From a virus, in IMG/VR virus record IMGVR_UViG_3300036981_000255, positions 34,617-98,616 of that record: 64,000 nt of DNA. One strand, given 5' to 3'. The number at the start of each line of letters is the position of its first letter. The first letter of the stretch is position 1. The position numbers were made by a program, and so were the translations under genes. The notes under the pieces were generated by a model. The model was given only the letters and a program-made list of their open reading frames with translations. It searched no databases and was not told the DNA's origin. Of this stretch, positions 7,495-15,872 are shown in pieces.

Positions 7495-7680
7495 TCAGAC
7501 AGGATTACAAACAACCGCACAAGTGAATGTCAATGCTTGAACATTTGGGCATTGTTGTGCTTGTTTTGCAGTAATCTGTGTATTCGTCATTATATCAAAA
7601 TAAACCACAGACGTTGTAACAGTTCCATCTGGATTCATCATATTGATTGTCATTTTTCTAATGTTATCGCAATTAATCAT
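7495..7680 (-). CDS. Unknown small protein, 61 aa
   Basis: Small Cys-containing protein starting MINCDNIRKMTINMMNPDG, with DIMTNTQITAKQAQQCPNV in the middle. It begins 7 bases after the preceding gene ends, with a TATCTTATG start context. It lies between the 507-residue protein and the tube gene, so a minor virion role is possible. The 130-base gap after it (7364-7494) shows no clear feature. Confidence 0.55.
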   Translation of the reverse strand: MINCDNIRKMTINMMNPDGTVTTSVVYFDIMTNTQITAKQAQQCPNVQALTFTCAVVCNPV

Positions 7681-7687
7681 AAGATAT

Positions 7688-9211
7688 TTATTTTCTTTTT
7701 CTTTTTCTTTTGTTCTTGTTTGCTTTGAGCGCTTCTTGCTCTCTCAACTTTTTCATCGTTAATTTGATGAAAATTTCAACATTACCTTTTACGTGGTTTA
7801 CAACTGATTCATCTGTGAAAATTTTCTCTAACACATTGGACATTGATTTGAATGCTTCGTCTTTAAGATAAAGTCCTCGTGAGTTCTTGACAACATATTT
7901 TAAAATCGGTAAAGTCACAATTTCAGCAACTCTTGAAACACTTCTTCCATCAATAATGTTTTCAATATCTTGGTAATCCATACCAAAAACAGCCGTTTTG
8001 ACTTCACGTTTGATTTCAGTTCGTAAATTTGGAAGATTGTCAAGAATACCATCCAATATTTTCCACTTATTCCGTTCAATTGAACCCTTCAAATGCCTAC
8101 CTTTAAACTCGTCATATTTATCACTAAAATACCCTTCAGACATTTGATTATTCATCAGTTTTTTCACACCTAAAACATCACCAACATCAAGCAACGTTAT
8201 CAACATCTTATGAATATTTTGTTTATCAATAGTGTTCAATTTTTCCATTGAATCAACAAACATTTTACTGATTTGATTACCGATATTAGAATCTAAATTT
8301 AAACTATCAAAAAACTTGTCCAAGTTTTCTTCACCATCATCAATAATTTTTACCAACTCTTTAATTTCAGGCGCAATAAAATCTTTGGCAGTTACTTCAT
8401 TCAATAGTTTATCATAAATATCATAAGATTCATTTTTATTCGCTTGACTTTGCAAAAAACTGATGATTTCACGATATTTAGGGACAAATGATTTTTTAAC
8501 CCAATTGGAATATGTTTCTTTGTATTGTTTGAACTGTCCAATAGACTTTTCATCATTCATTTGACTTTCAACATTGTCGAAAACATTTAAAATGTTGTCA
8601 TTTGATTTTCTACTAACTCCACTTGATTGTGGTTGGGCAGTTTTTGCATTTGGCAACACACTAGAAATCAAATCTTGGTATTCTTTTGAATTTGAAAGGT
8701 CTTGTAATTTACCTTTTAAAACTTTCTCAAGATTTGTCTGCAACATCTCACGAACTTTACCATTTCTCACAACTTCTCCAAGGGCTTCAAACACATGTCT
8801 ATCGAGTTCACTATTACCAGTGGATACTTTGGACATTAATGGTGTATATTGACGGATTTTACCGCCTATGGATGCTTCACCGAATGTCTTATCAACAAAG
8901 TAAGAAAGCATTGGAATCCCTATAAGTCTAAAGACGTTTTGATAGTCCGTAGAGTTTGGATTTTTTTGATAATCAGTCAACGTTTTTAAAATATCAACGT
9001 TTGATTTCCCTGCTTCAATTAACTTTTTGTACAAATATTTTGCAAATTCGCCTTCAAATGTTTGTGAAAGAATAGATGCAATTTTTTTGTTATTGATACT
9101 TTGTTCTGACGAGCCGAAATTACGAATCTTGTTCAATACAGATTTGGGGTCAATTTCATTCAATTGACCCCTCTGTTCAAGTTTTATTTGTTCAAGTATG
9201 TAATCTCGCAC
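7688..9211 (-). CDS. Unknown 507-aa protein of the tail cluster
   Basis: Almost wholly helical, charged protein. It starts at a GTG (an in-frame stop lies just upstream) and ends in a highly basic tail KANKNKRKRKRK. It has no signal peptide or catalytic motif. It sits between sheath and tube genes, 13 bases downstream of the sheath stop, so it is probably a structural or assembly protein made late. The basic tail could bind DNA or a negatively charged virion surface; this is speculation. Confidence 0.65.
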   Translation of the reverse strand: MRDYILEQIKLEQRGQLNEIDPKSVLNKIRNFGSSEQSINNKKIASILSQTFEGEFAKYLYKKLIEAGKSNVDILKTLTDYQKNPNSTDYQNVFRLIGIPMLSYFVDKTFGEASIGGKIRQYTPLMSKVSTGNSELDRHVFEALGEVVRNGKVREMLQTNLEKVLKGKLQDLSNSKEYQDLISSVLPNAKTAQPQSSGVSRKSNDNILNVFDNVESQMNDEKSIGQFKQYKETYSNWVKKSFVPKYREIISFLQSQANKNESYDIYDKLLNEVTAKDFIAPEIKELVKIIDDGEENLDKFFDSLNLDSNIGNQISKMFVDSMEKLNTIDKQNIHKMLITLLDVGDVLGVKKLMNNQMSEGYFSDKYDEFKGRHLKGSIERNKWKILDGILDNLPNLRTEIKREVKTAVFGMDYQDIENIIDGRSVSRVAEIVTLPILKYVVKNSRGLYLKDEAFKSMSNVLEKIFTDESVVNHVKGNVEIFIKLTMKKLREQEALKANKNKRKRKRK

Positions 9212-9224
9212 TTTTCGTTATTTG

Positions 9225-12200
9225 TTAAATATTTGTAAAATCAACCCCTACTGGTGAAAGCACAAATTCAATGTTGATGTACTCTAAAGTTCTAATAGGT
9301 TGAATCGCAATTTTACAATTCATGGCATTACTATTGAAACTATCGGCTGAACGGTCAATTTGAATTTGATAATCAAAAATACCACGTTCATCACGGATGT
9401 TCGCCAAAATCGGATTCACAAGATTTTCAAATTGTCTTCTGACTTCTTCATCGTTTTGTTCAAACAATAATGTTAAAGACACATCTTCAATTAAACGTCT
9501 CATGTACAAGATTAAACGTCTAACGTTGATACGGTCAAGAGCAGATTCTGCAATTTGTAGATTTTTATTACCCCAAATATACACTGGGCTAGTTCCGTTT
9601 GCTTGTTTGAGTGTGATAAGTGAATTGATACGTCCTTCAAATAAAGCATCACGCTCATCGAATGTCAATTTCTTTCTCGCTTGTCTAAATTCAGTTTCAC
9701 CTATTTTTGTACCAGCAGCAGCGCCCCAAGGTTTTCTCAATTTATCATTCAAAGCAAAAATACGCATCGCTTCAGCAGTGGGTGGCAACCACAAATAAAC
9801 ATTGTTCACTTCATCAAACATTTGACCCCAAGGAAAATACGTTGCTGTATAACTTGAGTCAAACAAACCATCAATTACACCAGCAGCATCTTTTGCTTTT
9901 AAAGTTTGTCCACCTGAATCTTGGTCAAGAGTAGTTGTAACGTAGAATGTATCACAACGCTCGTTTTCAACCATATCAATAGTTTCTTCGATAAGGTCAG
10001 TGTTTTCAGTTGTGTTCAAATTAGGTGTTGCCAACAAGTTCATACGAATTTCATCTCTATTCGCTAGAACTCTGATACCTTCCAAATATGCGTAAAAGTC
10101 AGAATTGATAACAGTTTGACCGTTATTGATATTTTCAGAAGAATATACACCAAAATTTCCACTGACTAAACCTTTTTGTCCAAGGCTTCCTTTTACAGAA
10201 TATTGGTCTGTGTTTGTACGTCTTTTTCTATGAATATCCCAACCGTCAAAGCCACCATAAACCATCATTGTGAATTTTCTTGCGAAAACTTGTTCGTAAT
10301 CAGTACCAACCATGTCAGATTCGTTTTGGAACGCAAATTCACCTCTGTCAAACTCTACAGCTCCAAAGCCTTCAACTGTTACCCCTGTGGCATTAACGTC
10401 CATGTGGAATCCATGTGTTGAACCTGTCCAAAATGGCAAATCTGGGTCAGATGGAACACCTTTATAAGTGAAAAAGTCAGCGTCAAAACCTAATGTGTCT
10501 GTAAATCCAAGGTAAACTTGACGTATTCTGTCAAAATCTTCGTACTTAGTTTTATAAACAATTTGCGGAGCTAAAGCACACTCGTAATCACGAACAGGAT
10601 AGCCTTCAAAACCTGCTGGGAATGATTCATCTTGACATTGAACACCCATTTCAATCATAATGTGCTTACTTTGCAACACATGGTCTCCATCGACTGTACC
10701 AATACGTCTTGCGATATAGTTGGTATCATTGGCTCTCAACGTAACGTTTGTGAAACTTTCCAAAACCACAGGACGTTTATCTGTATCACCATAAGAACGA
10801 ACTTGAACATCAAAAGATTTTTTGTCAGGTCTTATGTTTGTAATAGACACTTTAACATCAGTGTTTGCAGCATCACCATCAGAAAATGTATGGAAACGGA
10901 ACAAACGGAACACTCTGTTACCACGAAGCTCGGATACAACCCAAGGTGTCATAGCAGGTTGATATGGCTCTTTGTAATCGTCCAAATCTTGTGTATAACA
11001 AACAGTCGGCTTGATACAATAAATCAAACCATTTTCGTACAAATAATTGAATGTTGTACCAAAAAATTCCTCCAAATATAACTGTGTTGCAGGTGGGCAA
11101 CAAGGAATAAATTGTGTAAATACACGTAGAATGAAATTCTTTTTGGTTTTGTCCAATGATACGTTGTATTCAAAAGCAACACCATTTCTGTTTGTTCCTT
11201 TGATTAAGAAATCGTCCAATGGTTTTATAATGCCACCATCCAATGATTCAATAGTGACAACATTTCCTTCAACCGCAAAATTTAGAATTTCATCTCCGTC
11301 ATAAGTTGCAAATGAACGAATCAAAGCAACAATAGTGTTATCGTATTGAGCATAAGGTGTTCCTGACAATTCAATAACAGTTCCACTAAACTCGTGTGTC
11401 ACTAAACCCGATGGAATTTGGGAAACCACTTGTTGTGTTGTGCCAGAAACCACCGAAGTTGTGATGATAGTTGTACCAGTTGTGATAGTGAAATTGACAC
11501 CTTGAATGGTTTCACAGTCATAAACTGCTGCGTTTCCTGCCAAGTCGCAAATTTTATATTCACCGCCACTGAAAACGTCACCGTTAGGGAAGAAAATCGA
11601 ACCATTTTCAATCACTATAGAACCGTCAACATTATGTGTAATTGTTCCACCGACTAAAGTTACAATTCCAGATTCTACAATGGTAAGTTCATTTGTATCA
11701 ACGTTTTGAACAACCATTGGGTTAGTAACTGTAATAACAAATGTACTATCAGTAGTAACTGTACCACCACTATAAAGCACAAGACAATTTTGAACTTCAC
11801 TTGGGACATCAATTGTAACACCAACAGCAGTTTCACCTGTGATACAAATATAAGTTTCTTCTGATGTCAGCAATTGCATGGTAAATCTTGCGCCTGTGAA
11901 GGTTGAACAATCGCCCATCAATGTATTCCCCAAAGAAACTGATTGACCAGTCGCCAAATCTGCTCCACCGAAAACAGTAGTTGCAATTTCACCTGCATCA
12001 TACAAATCTTGCAAAACGGTGTTGCTGAAAGTTACGTTAGAAACTGCGCCATTTGCATACTTGATAGTAGCAGTGAAAGCAGAAGTTGAAGTTGTTGTGA
12101 TAGTTGCAGGGTCAAGTGATGCGCCAAAAGAAATACCCCAAGAATCACCAGCATCATATCCTGTGAATCCTAAAATTCTACTGACGAATAGTTGGTCTGA

Positions 12201-12458
12201 TTCTTTCAAATATTGTTTTGCAATATACGACCCTTCGTAAATCGGTTGTTGACCTTCTGCATATTTACAAGCATCCAAATCTCCAAAGCATTGTTTGAAA
12301 AGGGAATAAGTATTAATTGCGATAGGTGTAAATGCACGTCCTTTGGGAAACTCACCAGCTATACCCAACGATGTTATACCAAAGTTTTGAGTGGTGAAAG
12401 TTAAGTCAGTTTCAGTAAAATTTATAGACGGACTAAGATTTGGTCTTTGAGTTGCCAT
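9225..12458 (-). CDS. 18: Tail sheath protein (gp18-like), extra long
   Basis: The N-terminus (SPSINFTETDLTFTTQNFG, then GIAGEFPKGRAFTPI and LFKQCFGD) and the C-terminus (IWGNKNLQIAESALDRINVR, RRLILYMRRLIEDVSLTLL, then RDERGIFDYQIQID) match contractile tail sheath proteins. The sheath surrounds the tube and contracts on infection. At 1077 residues it is much longer than T4 gp18 (659). The extra length is mainly a Thr/Val/Gly-rich beta region at about residues 120-460, likely surface-exposed decoration domains. A TATTTATA promoter-like motif precedes the ATG by 18 bases. Confidence 0.88.
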   Translation of the reverse strand: MATQRPNLSPSINFTETDLTFTTQNFGITSLGIAGEFPKGRAFTPIAINTYSLFKQCFGDLDACKYAEGQQPIYEGSYIAKQYLKESDQLFVSRILGFTGYDAGDSWGISFGASLDPATITTTSTSAFTATIKYANGAVSNVTFSNTVLQDLYDAGEIATTVFGGADLATGQSVSLGNTLMGDCSTFTGARFTMQLLTSEETYICITGETAVGVTIDVPSEVQNCLVLYSGGTVTTDSTFVITVTNPMVVQNVDTNELTIVESGIVTLVGGTITHNVDGSIVIENGSIFFPNGDVFSGGEYKICDLAGNAAVYDCETIQGVNFTITTGTTIITTSVVSGTTQQVVSQIPSGLVTHEFSGTVIELSGTPYAQYDNTIVALIRSFATYDGDEILNFAVEGNVVTIESLDGGIIKPLDDFLIKGTNRNGVAFEYNVSLDKTKKNFILRVFTQFIPCCPPATQLYLEEFFGTTFNYLYENGLIYCIKPTVCYTQDLDDYKEPYQPAMTPWVVSELRGNRVFRLFRFHTFSDGDAANTDVKVSITNIRPDKKSFDVQVRSYGDTDKRPVVLESFTNVTLRANDTNYIARRIGTVDGDHVLQSKHIMIEMGVQCQDESFPAGFEGYPVRDYECALAPQIVYKTKYEDFDRIRQVYLGFTDTLGFDADFFTYKGVPSDPDLPFWTGSTHGFHMDVNATGVTVEGFGAVEFDRGEFAFQNESDMVGTDYEQVFARKFTMMVYGGFDGWDIHRKRRTNTDQYSVKGSLGQKGLVSGNFGVYSSENINNGQTVINSDFYAYLEGIRVLANRDEIRMNLLATPNLNTTENTDLIEETIDMVENERCDTFYVTTTLDQDSGGQTLKAKDAAGVIDGLFDSSYTATYFPWGQMFDEVNNVYLWLPPTAEAMRIFALNDKLRKPWGAAAGTKIGETEFRQARKKLTFDERDALFEGRINSLITLKQANGTSPVYIWGNKNLQIAESALDRINVRRLILYMRRLIEDVSLTLLFEQNDEEVRRQFENLVNPILANIRDERGIFDYQIQIDRSADSFNSNAMNCKIAIQPIRTLEYINIEFVLSPVGVDFTNI

Positions 12459-12476
12459 TCAATGTAAGTTTTTTAT

Positions 12477-12484
12477 TATAAATA
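12477..12484 (-). promoter_or_regulatory. Putative late promoter of the sheath gene
   Basis: The minus strand reads CAAATATTTATAATAAAAAA ending 18 bases before the sheath ATG. This is one of the best copies of the TATTTATAATA motif. Confidence 0.6.
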
Positions 12485-12508
12485 TTTGACTTTTTTCAAA
12501 TGTTTGAC

Positions 12509-12838
12509 CTATATTACTACATCGCAACTATTGACAATCTTTATTGTTGGAGAAAAATCACAATCTCCATTGACATAAACTGTTTTCAAACGGAAGTAAT
12601 TGATTTCATTTTTTGTCAAGCAAGAATATTGCTGCTTTGGCATATCTATCAATGCTTTGTCAAAAGATATAAAATCAAATCCGTTTGGGCTATATTGAAT
12701 TTCAATGGATTTGATATTTTCATTAGTATTATGCTGAACGTTTAAATAGATAACGCAATTGTCTGAATATCCTTCAATAGTTTGAGCGTTGACGGCAAAA
12801 GACATTAAGGAAAGCCAAATGGCTAAAATGAGTTTCAT
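12509..12838 (-). CDS. Secreted FN3-like protein, 109 aa
   Basis: A clear signal peptide opens the protein (MKLILAIWLSLMSFAVNA, cleavage likely before QT). The rest looks like one fibronectin-III-like beta domain: IEIQYSPNGFDFISFD, NYFRLKTVYVNGDCDFSP and TIKIVNSCDVVI. Such small FN3-like modules are common on Bacteroidota surface proteins. A signal peptide is unusual inside a tail-gene cluster; the protein may act in the host periplasm or on its surface, for example in superinfection exclusion. It could have been taken from the host. Confidence 0.65.
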   Translation of the reverse strand: MKLILAIWLSLMSFAVNAQTIEGYSDNCVIYLNVQHNTNENIKSIEIQYSPNGFDFISFDKALIDMPKQQYSCLTKNEINYFRLKTVYVNGDCDFSPTIKIVNSCDVVI

Positions 12839-12866
12839 TTGAATTTTTAGATTTATATATGTAAAT

Positions 12867-12874
12867 TATAAATA
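12867..12874 (-). promoter_or_regulatory. TATTTATA motif upstream of the secreted protein gene
   Basis: The minus strand reads ATATATTTATAATTT 28 bases before the ATG at 12838. It is consistent with the late-promoter motif, though further from the start than most. Confidence 0.4.
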
Positions 12875-12894
12875 TATGTGTATTCTATAAAAAA

Positions 12895-13902
12895 TTACAA
12901 TTTACGTCCACAAACCTTAATATTGACCACATTGTTGCCAATGTTGTGTGCCACAATCAATTCATCAGACCTTCTCACAACAAAAGGCAATTGAACTATA
13001 GAACCATTGACAAAATAATCGTAATCATTTGACGGATTTTGATTGTCATAATATAATTCTAAATCCATTGGAATTTTTATTGTTTTACTTTTGCCAGTTT
13101 TTTTTGTGAATTTGAAATTGAAACATAGGTCACAATCTGCATTTTCAGTTGTAATAACACACTCGTTGGGGTTGGGTTTACCTGTTTCAATAGCTAACGT
13201 TATTTTGTCAACAGAAGATAATTTTTTATAATCTTCTTCACGAAGCAAATACCCTTTGAGTGTCATGGTATAAGTCTTGTGATAGTAACGTCTTTTGTCA
13301 ATATTTGAAGTTTCTGATGAATCGTCCATTGATTCCAAATAAAGTGGCATATAATGTCCATTGACTTGAATATAATATTGAGCTTCTTTGAAATTGTGCA
13401 AAACAAGTTCGTCCATTCTATTCAATTCTTCAATAAATCGACAAAAGATATGAATTTTATATCCAACGTCAATATTGACTGGCTGTGGAATTTGATAATA
13501 TTCTACTGATGTTTTGCCATTCTTTAGAATGGGTCTTCGCCATAGATTGAAGGTGGGTGTGCTTGGAACGTTGTAGTTTCCTCCTAAATTCGTACCCTTC
13601 TTAGTAGATTCCCGAACAAGCGCAATGAATGGCAGTTTCACAGTGTTTGTATTATCTGTGTTTTGCCAAAGGCTCATGTGTTCTGCATATCTTTCAATTG
13701 AAAAAATGGAAATCGTTGGAATTTTAACACCATTTGAAACAATTTCAAAGCCATTTTCAAAAGCCAATTTTACACATCTATCCATATCGTCTAAATGGAT
13801 ACCCTTTGGAAAAAAGGTATCTCCTTTGACAATATTTTTGACAAGTTGTGTTGCTTGTTCTTTACCTTGTAGAATTTGTTTGACTTTTATTGTTTTTTTC
13901 AT
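12895..13902 (-). CDS. Structural protein next to portal, possible neck/tail-completion protein
   Basis: The 335-residue protein has the segments LWRRPILKNGKTSVEYYQIP, VNIDVGYKIHIFCRFIEEL and INGHYMPLYLES-like NGHYMPLYLESMDDSSET followed by RRYYHKTYTMTLKGYLL. I remember this pattern from phage proteins encoded beside portals, but not a proven function. Its place between portal and sheath suggests a connector, tail-terminator or sheath-stabiliser. It is in line with the portal gene, 17 bases after its stop. Confidence 0.55.
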   Translation of the reverse strand: MKKTIKVKQILQGKEQATQLVKNIVKGDTFFPKGIHLDDMDRCVKLAFENGFEIVSNGVKIPTISIFSIERYAEHMSLWQNTDNTNTVKLPFIALVRESTKKGTNLGGNYNVPSTPTFNLWRRPILKNGKTSVEYYQIPQPVNIDVGYKIHIFCRFIEELNRMDELVLHNFKEAQYYIQVNGHYMPLYLESMDDSSETSNIDKRRYYHKTYTMTLKGYLLREEDYKKLSSVDKITLAIETGKPNPNECVITTENADCDLCFNFKFTKKTGKSKTIKIPMDLELYYDNQNPSNDYDYFVNGSIVQLPFVVRRSDELIVAHNIGNNVVNIKVCGRKL

Positions 13903-13919
13903 TAACGATTAATAAAAAG

Positions 13920-15866
13920 TTACATTTTTTCGATAAATTTTTTCATTTTTTCTATGGCATTTTCAAATAAAACGTCCTTAGATTTTTCACTTTTACCGTT
14001 TGTTTTGATGTTGTCAAAATTTTCAATCAAAAGTGGTTTTTTCTTATTGTGTGATTCAACCTTTTCAGTTGGTTGTTCGGTTGTTTCTGCTGCGCCCTCT
14101 TCTGCCCCTGTATCTGCTCCGCCTTCGCCTTCAGTTCCACCTTCCACGTCTAAACCAAGGTCTGCATCGTCAAATTCACCACCAATATCGCTGCCACCCA
14201 AATCACCACCGCCTAGTCCACCGCCACCGCCTAGTCCACCGCCACCACCTCCTCCGCCACCACCGCCCAAGTCATCTCCACCACCACCACCATCTGTCCC
14301 TTCTGTGGATGGTTTGGATATACCCATAGATTCATCACCGTAAAGGCTGATGATGTTATCAAATAAAGTGGTTTTGCTGACAACTTCTGGTGCTTTTTCA
14401 ATTTCTGCCCCTGCTGCTCTTTCCAAATATTGTTGTTCAAAATCAAGCTTGATTTCGTTGTTAGTTTGTCCAAGAATTTCTTTTTTAGCTTTTGTAACAG
14501 ACATTGCAGATAAACCGAAACCATTTGCATCTGAAACAGCATTTCTAAAGATATTGATTTGTTTGTCAAGCAAATCCATACGCATTATTTCAGATTGGAT
14601 AGACGGATTGTTCAAAGATAGTTCAAAATTTGACATTTCGTCTTCCAATCCAAGCAATAATAAATGAACTAAAGCAATTTTATTCAACTCCATGATAACA
14701 GATTGTTGAATTCTATTGATTTTTCGTGCAAATCTTATGTCTTGCATGGACAAATTCTTACCTTCACCTGCTGCGTCTTCAAATTGTAAAAATGGTTTTG
14801 GAATACCTAATGCAGCAAATAATTGATTCAAATCGTATTCAATATCGGCAATATCAGCAATATTTGATGCGCCTTGGATGGTTTCAATTCTTGTACCTTC
14901 ATCTTTATCACGAATAGGAATGAAATAATCTTGGTCATATCCCATGACATTAAATTTCAAATCTTCTTGACCAGTATAAGGGTCAACTTGTTTTGTTCGT
15001 TTAAACCTGTCAGTAATTTTGTCCATGAACGCTTCAACATCTGCTGGGTCAATATTACCAACATTGATGTAATAGGCTCTACGGTCAATCGCTCGAAGTA
15101 AACGGAGAGTTCTCATGGCATCTTCCACAAGCAAAAGATTTTTCCAAATTCTTCTGGCTTTTTCTAAAACCGAAACACCATAAGGAAGTCTTCTGTCATC
15201 TACTAAAAGTCTAAAGTGAGCAATTTGATAATATTTAAACTCAACTATGTCTAATGATTTCCAACGAAAAACCGTTTCATTTTCATCATAATTAAGGTAA
15301 CTTTGCATTGGATTTACGCCATCAACTTCTAATCTTTCAACTTCAATTGTTGGCAATTGTCTTGCGCCAGTGATTCCATTATCACCATCCATTGACAAAT
15401 AAACAAAATTATCACCTGTTTTCACCATATTTCTAGTCCACATGAAAAGATTGGTGTGAATATTCAAACGATTGAAAAACAAGTCTTCCAAGGCTTCTTG
15501 AACACGTTTACTTTCGGAATATATGTTGAGAACTTTACCCTTTACGTTTGTTGTTGTTGATTCTTCTGCTAAAATGTCTAAAGCTTGCCCAATAATTGGA
15601 TAATGTTCCATCAAATCATAATCAAGATAAGATGGATAACGTTGAGTTTCATAAACCAATGACTTATTATGAATATGTCTTGAGACTTTTTTCCATTGAG
15701 CTTGAAAGAACTTCTCTTGTTGTTTTTCAAGTTTTTTGGTTTCATATTCAGCTCTATTGGTTGTCCTTAGAATTTCTTTCGGTTGACTTGAATCATATCT
15801 CCCAATAGCTTTATCAGTTTTGAAATAATTTGTAAGGCTATTGAATTTTGTGAATATTGTTGACAT
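13920..15866 (-). CDS. 20: Portal vertex protein (gp20-like)
   Basis: The 648-residue protein matches T4-type portals: MEHYPIIGQALDILAEEST, MWTRNMVKTGDNFVYL, RRLPYGVSVLEKARRIWKN, LRLLRAIDRRAYYINVGN and GEGKNLSMQDIRFARKINR. Twelve copies would form the ring through which DNA enters and leaves the head. T4 gp20 has 524 residues; the excess is a C-terminal low-complexity tail with long glycine runs (about residues 520-580), then an acidic Gly/Glu stretch and a basic end. The proline-rich reading on the other strand is a shadow of this tail. Confidence 0.93.
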   Translation of the reverse strand: MSTIFTKFNSLTNYFKTDKAIGRYDSSQPKEILRTTNRAEYETKKLEKQQEKFFQAQWKKVSRHIHNKSLVYETQRYPSYLDYDLMEHYPIIGQALDILAEESTTTNVKGKVLNIYSESKRVQEALEDLFFNRLNIHTNLFMWTRNMVKTGDNFVYLSMDGDNGITGARQLPTIEVERLEVDGVNPMQSYLNYDENETVFRWKSLDIVEFKYYQIAHFRLLVDDRRLPYGVSVLEKARRIWKNLLLVEDAMRTLRLLRAIDRRAYYINVGNIDPADVEAFMDKITDRFKRTKQVDPYTGQEDLKFNVMGYDQDYFIPIRDKDEGTRIETIQGASNIADIADIEYDLNQLFAALGIPKPFLQFEDAAGEGKNLSMQDIRFARKINRIQQSVIMELNKIALVHLLLLGLEDEMSNFELSLNNPSIQSEIMRMDLLDKQINIFRNAVSDANGFGLSAMSVTKAKKEILGQTNNEIKLDFEQQYLERAAGAEIEKAPEVVSKTTLFDNIISLYGDESMGISKPSTEGTDGGGGGDDLGGGGGGGGGGGLGGGGGLGGGDLGGSDIGGEFDDADLGLDVEGGTEGEGGADTGAEEGAAETTEQPTEKVESHNKKKPLLIENFDNIKTNGKSEKSKDVLFENAIEKMKKFIEKM

Positions 15867-15872
15867 TTATTA

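Noticed and set aside
10632-11081. Long plus-strand ORF (149 codons) inside the sheath gene
   Set aside because: Shadow of the sheath coding strand; low-complexity, Cys/Ile-rich composition typical of antisense frames.
13954-14343. Proline-rich plus-strand ORF of 129 codons
   Set aside because: It is the reverse reading of the glycine-rich tail of the portal gene and has no start signal or independent support.
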